Below are positions 7,495 through 16,554 of a stretch of 64,000 bases of DNA, in pieces. The notes below the pieces were generated by a model. The model worked only from the letters and a program-made list of their open reading frames with translations. It made no database searches and was not told where the DNA came from. The position numbers and the translations under genes were made by a program. Where the stretch lies: positions 930,001 through 994,000 of the forward strand of contig NZ_JAUTDO010000001.1 of assembly GCF_030646165.1 (NCBI RefSeq). Reading direction: 5' to 3'. Numbering within the stretch: position 1 is the stretch's first letter; the number at the start of each line of letters is the position of its first letter. The DNA is from Conexibacter sp. CPCC 206217 (GTDB taxonomy: Bacteria; Actinomycetota; Thermoleophilia; Solirubrobacterales; Solirubrobacteraceae).

Positions 7495-8612
7495 CGTCTC
7501 TCAATGTCTCACCGGCGGCGATCCGCCACGAGCTTCAGCGACTGGGGTTCCGCGAGTACGACACCGAAGGTCGTGCTGGGGTGACGTGGGCTCATCCCAG
7601 CCATTTGGACGGACCAGCGGTTCTCGTGCCTCGCGAAGACGACCATGCCCTGCGCGGCTACGAAGAAACGCTGGTATCGGCAATCCATCGTATCTCGTGG
7701 ATCACTGAACAGCCTTTCGACGCGGTGGTAGCTCGGCTCGCGGGCGGCGCCAACCGAATGGAGCTTCGTATCCTCCATGCGTTGACGGTCCGAAACTCTC
7801 TCAGGGCTCTCGATGCACCAGTTGTCGTTAGATCGTTTGTAGACTTGATCAAGAACGGCGCTCGAACAGAGTTTACCGGCGCCCGCGTGGACCATCGCGG
7901 CTCGGGCGGCCCTGACTACGACGCCGCACTCGACGGAATTGAATTGCTTGCTCCAGAGCCCGGAAGCTTCCGGCTGGTCGCGATCTCTGTGGAGCTCCCA
8001 CAAATGGCCTTTACAGGGAACGCCCCGATCAGATCTCGAGATGCACTCGTAGCAACACTTCGTAGCCTTGTCGCTCTTAGCGAAGAGAGCCGACCTGCGG
8101 ATGAACTCGACGAGGATGATGTTGAGTCGCTCGTCGATGCCGGCGTTTCAAAACAGCTGCTCAATGCAATCGAAGGTCTTGCCATCACCGACAAATCTGG
8201 CTTGCGATTGGAGTTCAGCGGCGCGTGGGATCCCACGCTCCCTGCGCCGGACGCGCCAAGCAGAACTGTGGTGATTGGAGATGCGGAGATTAGTTTTGCG
8301 CGGGCATTGAAGCCGCTCCTCGCCCCCTACGAGCCGATCGATGACTATCAGCTCACTGGGTGGGTAGAAACCACGAAGGCCGAGGGGCTTTCTTTTGACG
8401 GTTTCCCGTCCGGAACCGTAGTCGTCCGCCAACGGGTCGCCGGACGCCTGCGGGACATTGTTGTTCAGTTGGACAGCGAGAGCTTTCCCCAAGTTCAAGC
8501 TGGTGTTTCGGAGGTGCGGATGCTCGGTACGCTCGAACGCATTGCCGGTCGGTGGCATCTCACCGATCCTCGCGACGTAGTCATTTCAAGAGCCGAGCCG
8601 CCTAAATCCTGA
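7491..8612 (+). CDS. Hypothetical protein coupled to the DUF4365-like gene
   Basis: A 373-aa protein that I do not recognise. It has no signal peptide or membrane segment. The N-terminus (AAIRHELQRLGF) looks helical, a serine/acid-rich stretch with several D and E residues lies around residues 200-215 (ADELDEDDVESL), and the C-terminal part alternates short beta-like segments. A middle segment (ARVDHRGSGGPDYDAALDGIELL, described by its ends only) contains the DHRGSGGPDYD cluster, which could be catalytic or merely a turn. It starts in the ATGA overlap with the preceding gene, so the two products probably work together. GACCCG/CGGGTC at 8611-8630 may form a weak terminator right after the stop. 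Confidence 0.75.
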   Translation: MTSLNVSPAAIRHELQRLGFREYDTEGRAGVTWAHPSHLDGPAVLVPREDDHALRGYEETLVSAIHRISWITEQPFDAVVARLAGGANRMELRILHALTVRNSLRALDAPVVVRSFVDLIKNGARTEFTGARVDHRGSGGPDYDAALDGIELLAPEPGSFRLVAISVELPQMAFTGNAPIRSRDALVATLRSLVALSEESRPADELDEDDVESLVDAGVSKQLLNAIEGLAITDKSGLRLEFSGAWDPTLPAPDAPSRTVVIGDAEISFARALKPLLAPYEPIDDYQLTGWVETTKAEGLSFDGFPSGTVVVRQRVAGRLRDIVVQLDSESFPQVQAGVSEVRMLGTLERIAGRWHLTDPRDVVISRAEPPKS

Positions 8613-8913
8613 CCCGCCGCATGACGGGTCTGGGACGCCTCTCGACAGAGCCATCGGTTCTAGTTGCCGCCACTGAGCGAGATGCGCGCGGCAGATCGGG
8701 TTCTACACCAGGAGATCACCATCAACTAGGGCGGTCCATACCGGGCACCATCCCTGGCGCGTGATCGCCGCCGCGACCATCCGAGACTCGTGCCGGTCGG
8801 GGAGCTGACCGCGGTGCCGCGCGCCACGGTTGTTCGTCAGCGGTGAGGAGCACGGAGCTGGTTTCATAGCGAGGCGTCATCAGATCCACAACGAAGGGGC
8901 CGTTGCTGCGGCG
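8613..8913. other. Intergenic region without a supported gene
   Basis: These 301 bases separate two convergent transcription units. Apart from a small inverted repeat at the left edge (GACCCG, spacer, CGGGTC, 8611-8630), I see no open reading frame with a start and ribosome site, no RNA gene and no mobile-element ends. It may hold terminators for both units. Confidence 0.5.
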
Positions 8914-10719
8914 CTAGGCAAGGGTCGAATGAAAGCCCATCGTCAGGTACCGCGTAAAGACATCCTCGGCGACGCTGTCAGGGAGCGCGACGGCGCAGTA
9001 GCGCTTGGCTCGGGAGACGGAGACGAAGCCGATTCGCAATTCTTCGCGCTCGGAGGGGTCGACGTGCTCTTCAGCCACGATCGCGGAGAGCAGACTCGCT
9101 TGGTCGGTGCGGCCCGATCGCGAGGCGCCCTCGACAATCAGGAGAACCGATTCGATCGACCGTCCCTTGACGGCATGGACGGTGTGGACAGGTGGTGAGG
9201 TCGCCGCCGCCACGAAATGCGCGTCGGCCTGGACGGTCTTGTACTTCGGCAGATTCTTGAGCACGTCCCGTGGCTTGTGCGCCAGTTCCTGTCTGACACC
9301 GAGTTCTGTGAGTGCGGTCACCACGTGTGGGCGACAGGCGGCGGACCACTCGCCCAGGGGACCTTTCAGGGGAGGGAGGCGTGTGCGAAGACGTCCGACG
9401 ACCAGTCGGAGCTTGCGTTGCTTGTCGTGCGGCAGGTCGTCGTAGTTCAGCTCTGGTCTGATGAGCCACAGCAGCGCGTCTTCGACGGCGCGGACATCGG
9501 CAGCGCTGAGGGTTTTGCCTGTGCTCGAGGCGGCGCCGAAGCGTCCGAGCGCGCGGAGCACTCGGTGCGAGTCGATCGAGATCCTGCCTTCGATCGTGTC
9601 AGCCAAGCGCGCCGCACGTACGACGACGACCGCCTCCGCGGGGTCAAGTCCGTGGAGCGCCAGCCGCGCATGGAACTGTTCGACAGCAGCAGCAGGTCGG
9701 TCGCGGTCGTATCGGTAGATCTCGGGTGGCACATCGCAGGCCGCGTTGGGTCCCTTCGCGATGTCGGCATGGGGTCGCTGCGTGAAACGGTGCGCTACGT
9801 CGCAGATGAGCTGTGAGGAGCGGAAGTTTGCTGTGAGGTTAAGCTCGTCGAGACCGCGTGCCGAAGCAAACTCCTGGAAGCGCTCGGGGTCTGCGCCCTG
9901 GAAGGCATAGATCGATTGCTCCGGGTCGGCGACGGTCACGAGCGACTTCAGCTTGCCGGTGTCCATGAGCGCTTCGAGGCACGCGAGTTGAACGTCGGAG
10001 GTGTCCTGCGCCTCATCGATGATGATCTCGTCGAAGCGGCCTGCGATGGCGCGGGCGATGCGCGGATAGCCGCGCAGGACTTGCAGCGCCCAGTAGAGCG
10101 CGTCGGAGTGGCTCACCACGCCGCTGCGGGCGTGCAGCGTCTTGAGCTGTCTGGCCTGTGCGGCGCCTTTCTCATTGATCTCGTCCAGATCCATGTAGTG
10201 GAAGTCCGAGGGGCGGGAGTGGCACAGCGCGTTCCCGTTGCGGTCGAAGTGGAAGTGCGCGACCGAGAGGCGCATTGTCTTTTCCTCGTTGAGGATGACT
10301 GCTTTCCAGCCTCGTGCGGCGTTGGCGTCTTGATCCCAGTCGGGGCCTCGGATCCGTAATCGCTTTCTGTAGTCGCAGACGAGATGGCCGAATGGTCGGA
10401 GCACGTAGGTGTTCAGGAACCTGTGCAACGTGTCGACGAAGTGCTCGCGCCCAAGGACGACATCTGTCTGGCGGCAGACTTCTCGGACTTCGTCGACGGC
10501 GACGTTCGTGTAGGACGCCACGGCGATGCGGCGTTCGCCGTCGCGAGCTGCATGCGCGAGTCGCAGGGCCACGGTGCGTGTCTTTCCAGAGCCTGGTCGA
10601 GCGGCCAACGTGAAGTTGCCTGGGTGGACGACGGCGGCCCGCTGCTGCTCAGTCAGTTCGTCGAGGGCAACCTGCAGCTTTGAGCGGCTGTCAGAAACCA
10701 CAGGCGAAAGCGATCGCAT
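8914..10719 (-). CDS. gajB: GajB-like UvrD/PcrA superfamily 1 helicase of a Gabija system
   Basis: A 601-aa superfamily 1A helicase. Walker A is ARPGSGKT at about residues 40-47, Walker B is IIIDEAQDTS, motif III is DPEQSIYAFQGAD, motif IV is the LTANFRSS segment, and motif VI is VSVSRAKRYCAVALP near the C-terminus. Length and partnership fit GajB: the upstream overlapping gene encodes an OLD-family nuclease. In Gabija, GajA nicks DNA and GajB is thought to sense DNA ends or termini and to activate GajA, leading to phage restriction. The ATG at 10719 gives a 29-bp overlap with gajA; a GTG about 18 bases downstream is an alternative start. Function is inferred from the pair; a generic UvrD-OLD island would look the same. 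Confidence 0.85.
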   Translation of the reverse strand: MRSLSPVVSDSRSKLQVALDELTEQQRAAVVHPGNFTLAARPGSGKTRTVALRLAHAARDGERRIAVASYTNVAVDEVREVCRQTDVVLGREHFVDTLHRFLNTYVLRPFGHLVCDYRKRLRIRGPDWDQDANAARGWKAVILNEEKTMRLSVAHFHFDRNGNALCHSRPSDFHYMDLDEINEKGAAQARQLKTLHARSGVVSHSDALYWALQVLRGYPRIARAIAGRFDEIIIDEAQDTSDVQLACLEALMDTGKLKSLVTVADPEQSIYAFQGADPERFQEFASARGLDELNLTANFRSSQLICDVAHRFTQRPHADIAKGPNAACDVPPEIYRYDRDRPAAAVEQFHARLALHGLDPAEAVVVVRAARLADTIEGRISIDSHRVLRALGRFGAASSTGKTLSAADVRAVEDALLWLIRPELNYDDLPHDKQRKLRLVVGRLRTRLPPLKGPLGEWSAACRPHVVTALTELGVRQELAHKPRDVLKNLPKYKTVQADAHFVAAATSPPVHTVHAVKGRSIESVLLIVEGASRSGRTDQASLLSAIVAEEHVDPSEREELRIGFVSVSRAKRYCAVALPDSVAEDVFTRYLTMGFHSTLA

Positions 10720-12496
10720 CGCGAAGGTACGTGGGCGGTGAGAGTTTTCTTCCGCCGTCGAGTTGACTCACAAGAGCCTGCGCGAAACGTCCCTTGCTTT
10801 GGTTGCGTCTGATCGCGTCGAGGAACTCGTCGGCGCGCTCGTCCGGATCAGCGTCGGCTGCGAAGCGCCGACGGAGATCTCTCGCGATGTTGCGGTGGAT
10901 CGCGGCCAGCGATTCGAGCAGCAGATCCCAATCGCCGGCGAGGACGAGTTCGCGTTCGAGCGTGCTGTGACCGTGATAGATCCTCACGGCGGGCCAGTGC
11001 TTGACGCGTGCGATGAGCGCACGGGTGGATGTCGAGAGCGTCTCATCGTCGCCTTCGTCGTCAGTCGTGCCGGTTCTGCTGTCGCCGTCGGTCACGAGGG
11101 CGCATCGGTAAGGGAGCCGATCGGGACCGAACAACTCGACGAACGGACCAAACGCGAGGCCTTCGACGTTGACCACCGTGACGCCGTACTCGTGCAGCGG
11201 CAGGTCGATGCCGCTGGCGAGTGCTGGGACGATCAACTGCTCGGCGATCCCTTCCACGAGCACCACACCTCGCGCGAACAGCAACCCCGATTTCGTCACG
11301 TCGAGGTACCGCCGCAGATGATCGAGATCCCGCGTTGGCAGGCCGAACTGCGACGGCGATCTCGCAATCGTCTTGCCGCCGGTCGACCGGCTCAGAACCG
11401 ACACACGCTCAACGCCGGCTGCTGCCGCGAAGTTCGGCGAGTGGGATGTCACGATCGATTGAATCGGCGCCGCTTCGGACTGTGGATCGTCGGCAGGTTC
11501 CGCGTTCTGCTCCTGATCCTCGTCGGAGGAGTCAACTGTTGGTCCGCGTCGCGCGCGCTCGCGTTCCAACATCCCGCTTGGATCCTCGAGGAAGCGCATC
11601 AGGAGGTCTTGAAGCTGAGGGTGAAGGTGCGCTTCTGGCTCCTCCACGAGGAACACCGTCAGGAGCGCGTCGCGGTTGCCCTGCAATGCCGACAGCAGCG
11701 TCGCCATGAAGAGCAGGTTGTTGAAGCCGAGCCCGTTGCTTTCCAGATCGAGATCGCTGATCTCACCGGCGAATGCGCGCAGCTGACGAATGATCGCCTC
11801 GAACCGGGCTGGTGCGAACTGGAGATCGGACGCTTGGGCAAAGTTGGGCCCTGACATCGCGTGGAGGTGCTCGTCGATCGTCAGCTCGGCAGCCACCATC
11901 GACTCGACGCTGTCGAGCGCGGCGTTGGCCTCGCGGACGATTCCCTCCATGGCTGACCGGTCGGAGTGCCCTTCGGGAACACGGGTCCGCAGAAGCGCCG
12001 CAACCCGGTTGTTCGCGCCAGGGCGCAGCTCGCGAGCTGCATCGCGCAGAGCAGGGAGGTACACGAACTCGACGGCCTCCCGCGCCATGCGGTCGACCGC
12101 AGCGGCGCTGGCGTCTCCGCCGACGATCTCCGTATCGACCTTCCCAGTGGTCCCAAGTCTCGCCCGCAGCCGCAACCGAGCGAAGCCGTCACCAAGCAGC
12201 GGAGACAGACACGTCGCCATAACCGCTTCTTCATCGGCCGAGAGATCACTGAAGATGACCTCGATCTCAAAGTCGTGGCGAACCGTCGCTCCGCTTGAAT
12301 CGCAGCTGAAATCCTCCGTGGTGATCCATCGTCGAGCTCGATGTCCGTCAGCTGGCCAGAGAACGGTTCGCAAAGCGTCGATCAGGTTGGTCTTGCCCGT
12401 GTTGTTCGCGCCGACAACGATGCACAGCGGCTTCGACAACGTCACTTCGCAGTCGAGATTCCGAAAGCCGTCCAGGCGCACACTCGCGATTCGCAC
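10691..12496 (-). CDS. gajA: GajA-like OLD-family ATPase-TOPRIM nuclease of a Gabija system
   Basis: A 601-aa protein with an N-terminal ABC-type ATPase (VRLDGFRNL, then Walker A GANNTGKTN at about residues 33-41; Walker B TVFLVEEPEAHLHPQLQ; VTSHSPNFA near the H-loop) and a C-terminal TOPRIM domain (VVLVEGIAEQLIVPAL with the conserved glutamate, and VTDGDS with the D-x-D pair). This two-domain layout is class 2 OLD. With an adjacent UvrD-like helicase it is the Gabija arrangement. An acid-rich insert (SSDEDQEQNAEPADDPQ) precedes the end of the ATPase half. GTG 12496 is the start, and the gene is read away from the divergent HTH-metallopeptidase pair, with which it shares a 183-bp upstream region. 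Confidence 0.88.
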   Translation of the reverse strand: MRIASVRLDGFRNLDCEVTLSKPLCIVVGANNTGKTNLIDALRTVLWPADGHRARRWITTEDFSCDSSGATVRHDFEIEVIFSDLSADEEAVMATCLSPLLGDGFARLRLRARLGTTGKVDTEIVGGDASAAAVDRMAREAVEFVYLPALRDAARELRPGANNRVAALLRTRVPEGHSDRSAMEGIVREANAALDSVESMVAAELTIDEHLHAMSGPNFAQASDLQFAPARFEAIIRQLRAFAGEISDLDLESNGLGFNNLLFMATLLSALQGNRDALLTVFLVEEPEAHLHPQLQDLLMRFLEDPSGMLERERARRGPTVDSSDEDQEQNAEPADDPQSEAAPIQSIVTSHSPNFAAAAGVERVSVLSRSTGGKTIARSPSQFGLPTRDLDHLRRYLDVTKSGLLFARGVVLVEGIAEQLIVPALASGIDLPLHEYGVTVVNVEGLAFGPFVELFGPDRLPYRCALVTDGDSRTGTTDDEGDDETLSTSTRALIARVKHWPAVRIYHGHSTLERELVLAGDWDLLLESLAAIHRNIARDLRRRFAADADPDERADEFLDAIRRNQSKGRFAQALVSQLDGGRKLSPPTYLRDAIAFACGF

Positions 12497-12645
12497 GCGG
12501 TGACCCTATTGGGCGCGTCTGACGCGAAGGGCGAGAGCTGCGACTACACAGCCCGATGCCAATGCGAACGGGGCGCTGCAGTCTTCGTGTTGCGATTCGT
12601 TCATCTGGCTACGAGCGGAGGCGCAGCCGGCCGGTCGAGCGGGCC

Positions 12646-12679
12646 TTGACTCGTCATATTTTGCTGTCATAATCCGCGC
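12646..12679 (+). promoter_or_regulatory. Promoter for the 193-aa/XRE-ImmA pair, probably leaderless transcript
   Basis: TTGACT (12646-12651), a 16-bp spacer and CATAAT (12668-12673) lie so close to ATG 12680 that transcription would begin at or next to the start codon. Two GTCATA boxes overlap this promoter and could be an operator for the XRE protein encoded by the second gene. Confidence 0.6.
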
Positions 12680-13261
12680 ATGCTCGAAATCGAACAGGCT
12701 GTGACGTACCTTCAGCGCCTTGCCGCTCCTACGCTCGAGGCCTTCGGGGAGGCGCGAGTCCTCTACGGAACGCTCCAGGAGACGCTAGAGCCGGTCCGCT
12801 TCCGCTTGAGTCGTCAGGTCGGCGGGGTGATCGACGGCGTTACGTACTGGGGCCTCTTTGCCACGTGCCTTGTCGAGCGGTTCGCCCGCGTGGAAGGTGT
12901 CGCTCGCGCTCTCGAAACGCATCCTCTCGCGCACCACTGGGTCATCGAGGAGCAGGTGACGGTCCAGTTGAAGTCGGATACCGGCAACCTTCCGTTGGAT
13001 CAGCTCGTCCTCCCCGGTATGCGCGAGGTGCGGGGCATCGCAAGAGAACTCGTGGTCCTCACGTGGGATCACGATCATGTCGATCGCTTCGACCCGACAT
13101 TCGTTCAGATGGACGGGAAGCGTGAGGCGTGGCGCGTTCCCGTCGCGGCGCTTCTCGATGAGCAGGTGGCAGCGATTGAACCTGTCACGCCCAAGGCGAC
13201 CGTCACGTCGCCGCGGACCGGCGTCGCGTCGAACGAAGACGAGACGAACGAGCAGTCATGA
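12680..13261 (+). CDS. Hypothetical 193-aa protein, first gene of an XRE-ImmA pair
   Basis: A soluble protein of unknown family. Recognisable features are a helical N-terminal half (MLEIEQAVTYLQRL), a central stretch with many aromatic residues and a long strand-like segment (EEQVTVQLK), and a hydrophilic, acidic tail. It overlaps the following XRE-ImmA gene by ATGA, so the two are made together. Such partners of HTH-metallopeptidases are often their substrates or co-regulators, as in toxin-antitoxin or phage-repressor modules, but nothing in this sequence identifies the role. Divergent orientation from gajAB raises the possibility that the pair controls that system. Confidence 0.75.
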   Translation: MLEIEQAVTYLQRLAAPTLEAFGEARVLYGTLQETLEPVRFRLSRQVGGVIDGVTYWGLFATCLVERFARVEGVARALETHPLAHHWVIEEQVTVQLKSDTGNLPLDQLVLPGMREVRGIARELVVLTWDHDHVDRFDPTFVQMDGKREAWRVPVAALLDEQVAAIEPVTPKATVTSPRTGVASNEDETNEQS

Positions 13262-14328
13262 ACGTCGACGCCCTGCGCATTTCGCGCGAGGCGCTCGGCT
13301 GGACCCAGACGGACCTTGCTGGTCAAAGCGGTTTGGAGCAGTCTGACATCTCGCGGTGGGAGCGAGGCCTGCGCATTCCGAATGAGGACCAGTTGGCGCA
13401 GCTTTCGTTGACGCTGCGCGTTCCGGGCTCACTGCTCGCCTCAGACGTTCGCCTCACGCAGCCGGTGCATCGGACGCAACGAGCCGAGACCAAGCGCGTC
13501 GAGCGCATGGTCAACGGCCGTATTGAGTTGGCTCGGCTCGCCGCGTCGAGAATGCTCGCGGACCTCAACATCGACACGCCGTTTGAGTTCCCCACGGCGG
13601 ATGATCCCGCTCCTCCTGATCCCGAGGATGCCGCCGACGCGATTCGCCGTGTATGGCGCGTTCCCGCCGGACCGATCAGAGATCTGACGGCATTGATCGA
13701 GAGCGCCGGCGCGGTCGTGCTGCCGGTCGACTTCGGTGATGCGAGCGTTCTCGCGGCCTATGCTCACTTGCGCGGCGATCATCGATGGTGCTTCCTGAAC
13801 ACCCGTTCCGTCGACGGTGCTCGAGTGCGATTCAGTCTCGCCCACGAACTTGGGCATGCCCTTCTGCACTGGGACCGGTTCGACGCGCCGGACGGGAAAG
13901 ACGCCGAGCGGGAGGCACATCGCTTCGCGGCCGCTTTCCTCATGCCACGCAGAGACATGGTCGCCGCACTCGGTCGGATCCGCTTCTCGCTCGACGAACT
14001 GGTGACCTATCGGATGCGTTGGGGGGTCTCTGTGCAGGCGCTCATAACACGCGCGCGAGATCTCCGCCTCATCAGTCCCGATCAGTACACACGGCTGTGG
14101 AAGCAGATCAGCGCGCGGGGATGGCGCAGATCGGAGCCAGGGAACGTCCCACTTGAGCGCCCCTCCGTGCTCTCCGACGCGCTTACGATCCATCGCACCC
14201 AGCATGGGTACTCCGACTCGGACCTCGCCCAGATCTCGGGGCTGGGCTTGGATCGTCTCGCCGAACTGCTTCCGGAGCACTTCGTTCGCCGTGAGGGTCG
14301 GCGACCCACTCTCAGCGTGGTGCGATAG
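13258..14328 (+). CDS. XRE-family regulator fused to an ImmA/IrrE-type metallopeptidase
   Basis: A 356-aa protein. Residues about 5-60 form a Cro/CI-type helix-turn-helix ([17 protein letters not shown], then [11 protein letters not shown]). The middle has the zinc-protease motif [13 protein letters not shown] (HExxH, about residues 197-209), followed by [12 protein letters not shown], which supplies the third ligand, as in ImmA/IrrE (COG2856) proteins. These cleave cognate repressors in mobile elements and in the DNA-damage response. The C-terminal ~55 residues have a second HTH-like pattern ([18 protein letters not shown]). Its start sits in an ATGA overlap with the preceding gene. The last 17 bases overlap the 3' end of the convergent integrase gene. 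Confidence 0.85.
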   Translation: MNVDALRISREALGWTQTDLAGQSGLEQSDISRWERGLRIPNEDQLAQLSLTLRVPGSLLASDVRLTQPVHRTQRAETKRVERMVNGRIELARLAASRMLADLNIDTPFEFPTADDPAPPDPEDAADAIRRVWRVPAGPIRDLTALIESAGAVVLPVDFGDASVLAAYAHLRGDHRWCFLNTRSVDGARVRFSLAHELGHALLHWDRFDAPDGKDAEREAHRFAAAFLMPRRDMVAALGRIRFSLDELVTYRMRWGVSVQALITRARDLRLISPDQYTRLWKQISARGWRRSEPGNVPLERPSVLSDALTIHRTQHGYSDSDLAQISGLGLDRLAELLPEHFVRREGRRPTLSVVR

Positions 14329-15593
14329 AGCCGCCGGCCACAACGGCCAGCTGCGGCCTTGCCGCATCACGCGGCGGCGCCGGCCGCGCGAACGCAGCCG
14401 CCACCATCTCCCCCTCATGCTCGCTCGGCGCGTAGTCGGCATAGCGCTGCGTCGTCGTGAGGTCGCGGTGCCCCATCCATTCCTGGAGCGTGCGCAGCGG
14501 GACGCCGGCGGCGGCCATGTGGGTACCGAAGGTGTGGCGCAGGTCGTGGAAGCGGTGGGACTCGTCGATGTCGGCGTTCTTGAGCGCGAGGCGGAAGCGG
14601 CGGGCGATGTTGGCCTTTAGGATGAACGCCGCCGTGGTCGGGGTGGGCGAAGACGAGATCGTCGGGCCGGCGCCAGCGCGAGCCGGCTTCGAGGGTGCGC
14701 AGTGCGGCGGCCAGCTCGGGCGTCATCGGGACTGAGCGGGTGGAGCGGCGGGTCTTGGGGGTGCCGAATTCGCCGCAGGTGTAGTTGCGGCGGATGCGGA
14801 TGCGGGCGGCGTGCCAGTCGACGTCTCTCCAGCGCAGCGCGACCAGCTCGCCTTTGCGCATGCCGGTCATGACGGCGGCCATGAACATCGGTTTGTCGAT
14901 GTGTTCGAACATGCCTGGGTGGACGTGGGCGAGCATGCGGTCGATCTCGTCGAGGGTGAGGAAGCGGACTTCCTGGGGCTCGGGGACGGCGGGCAGCTCG
15001 ATGCCTTCGCATGGGTTGGAGAAGGCGTATCTGCGGTGTGGGGCCTTGGCGAAGTTGAAGAGCGCTGAGAGCGTGCCGAGGATGTCGCGGACGGTCTTGG
15101 GCGCGAGTCCTCTGCGTTCGAGCAGGCCCATGAGCGTGATCACCTCGGCGGCTTCGAGCGCGTCGACGGGGCGTCTGCGGAAGAACGGGTCGAGGTGGAC
15201 GCGGACGTCGCTCTCTATGCCTATGAGCGTGCCTTTCTTGCGACCGCGGCGTCTGGCGTTCTCGACGTAGAGCGCGCCGAGGTCGGCGATCGTGATGCGG
15301 TCGTCGGCGATCTGCTTGACCTCGGTCTCGTAGATCATGCGCCGCAGCTTCTCCTCGGCCTGCAACTCGGTCAGCCCGCCGTCGCGGCTGTTGCGGCCGC
15401 GTTTGGGGCCGATGTGGCGCTTGAGGCGTCTGCCGCTGGCGTACCAGGTGCCGTAGTAGACCTCTTCGCCGCTGGCCGTCGTGCGGATGAGCAGGCGGCC
15501 GGAGCCGCGCTTGCGGCGGCCTCTGCCGGCCGGCCGCTCTCGGAAGCCGGTGCTGGTTCTGCTGCGTGGTCTTCTCGCTCTGGCTCTTGGCAC
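14312..15593 (-). pseudogene. Tyrosine integrase interrupted by a frameshift
   Basis: Two reading frames together make one complete phage-type integrase of about 426 residues. The upstream frame carries the SAM-like core-binding region and the first catalytic arginine (TGMRKGELVALRW). It then reaches LVFAHP at about 14645 and becomes nonsense. The downstream frame resumes with AFILKANIA and holds [23 protein letters not shown] and the catalytic tyrosine in [10 protein letters not shown]. The span of 1282 bases is one more than a multiple of three, so one extra base, probably in the run of four G at 14640-14643, accounts for it. It may be a true inactivating mutation, a sequencing error in a homopolymer, or, less likely, programmed frameshifting. 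The enzyme would act on the tRNA-Pro attachment sites. Confidence 0.8.
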
Positions 15594-15651
15594 GGTCGCT
15601 GCGATGGTCGGGCTGCTGCTGGGCAGGAGCGGCCGACGCTACGGGGAGCGG

Positions 15652-15900
15652 TCATCCAGACCAAGGGGCTTTGCCAGGACCACGACGTTGTGCCGCCCAC
15701 CAACGTCGCAGCTCCGCGGGTTCGAAGCGCACATAGCGGCCGAGCCGCAGGTGCGGGATGCGCTGCGCGCGCGCCTGGGCGAGCACCCACGTCTTGGGCA
15801 CGCCAAGCAGCTCGGCGGCGGCCTGCGCGTCGATCAGGCCGGCGGGCGGCTCAGCGGCCGGGTCGAGGTTCGTGATCGTCGGGGTCGGCGTCTCGGTCAT
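15652..15900 (-). CDS. Excisionase-like MerR-type DNA-binding protein
   Basis: An 82-aa protein with a winged-helix excisionase pattern: IDAQAAAELLGVPKTWVLAQ (about residues 23-42), then RIPHLRLGRYVRFEPAELRRW. This is the usual DNA-binding domain, excisionase family, that precedes integrases in actinobacterial integrative elements. It should bind beside the attachment sites and favour excision. It lies 58 bases upstream of the integrase and overlaps the replication-relaxation gene by 50 bases, so the three form one operon reading leftward. Confidence 0.85.
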   Translation of the reverse strand: MTETPTPTITNLDPAAEPPAGLIDAQAAAELLGVPKTWVLAQARAQRIPHLRLGRYVRFEPAELRRWWAAQRRGPGKAPWSG

Positions 15901-16438
15901 CGATTAGCCATCCGGTCGTCGTTTCAGGGTCGGTGGGGGTGGTGAAGATCGGCGCGAACGGGCCGGGCTCGGTGAGGTCGTCGAGCAGGCAGATCGCGGA
16001 CTCGGCCTCGGGCGTGGCGGTGAGCAGCGGGTCGGCGCGGCAGAGTCCGAGGACGGTGCGTCGCCGTTGCAGCAGCCGTTCGCGGCGCTGGCCGGCGAGC
16101 ACGACGATGACGCTCGGGAAGACGGCGTAGCTGTGGGTCCAGAGCGGTTCGGGCGGGTCGTCGGGGTCCTCGGCGGGTTGGTAGTGGTGGTAGAGGCGGG
16201 CGTACTTGGCGAGCTTGTCGGCGAGGTGGTCGACGGGGATCGTCGCGCGGTCCAGCTCGATGAAGCGGGAGTGGAAGCTCGGCCCGTGGTCGCTGTTGAG
16301 CTGGTAGGTGAGGACGGCGTCGGCGATCAGTTGCTCGGGCGTGCGGCGGCCCGGCGGTGGGCCGAGCGGGTGCGCGATCTCGTGGCGCCAGCTCAACGGT
16401 CCGCAGTCGTCGCCGCGCTCAGGCACCGGAAGCGTCAT
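15851..16438 (-). CDS. Replication-relaxation family protein (short form)
   Basis: A 195-aa protein with the segment FIELDRATIPVDHLADKLAK followed by YARLYHHYQ, which is characteristic of the replication-relaxation family of actinobacterial plasmids and integrative elements (winged-helix proteins that help initiate replication or mobilisation). Family members that I recall are usually near 300 residues, so this copy appears to lack an N-terminal portion. ATG 16438 is chosen because GGGAGG lies 6 bases upstream; the longer GTG start has no such site. It heads the operon with the excisionase and integrase. Confidence 0.75.
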   Translation of the reverse strand: MTLPVPERGDDCGPLSWRHEIAHPLGPPPGRRTPEQLIADAVLTYQLNSDHGPSFHSRFIELDRATIPVDHLADKLAKYARLYHHYQPAEDPDDPPEPLWTHSYAVFPSVIVVLAGQRRERLLQRRRTVLGLCRADPLLTATPEAESAICLLDDLTEPGPFAPIFTTPTDPETTTGWLIDDRDADPDDHEPRPGR

Positions 16439-16554
16439 GGCTGCCCTCCCTTTCTCCCGCTCGACCACGGCAGGTCGGGATCTCGCGTGTGCGCGCTGCG
16501 CGCCGTAGCATCGCCTCTCATAGAGACGCGCACGGCACTCACTGCCTGAACTCG

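Noticed and set aside
14415-15593. The integrase as two separate intact genes
   Set aside because: Each frame alone lacks essential catalytic residues. Joined by one base they make a standard integrase.
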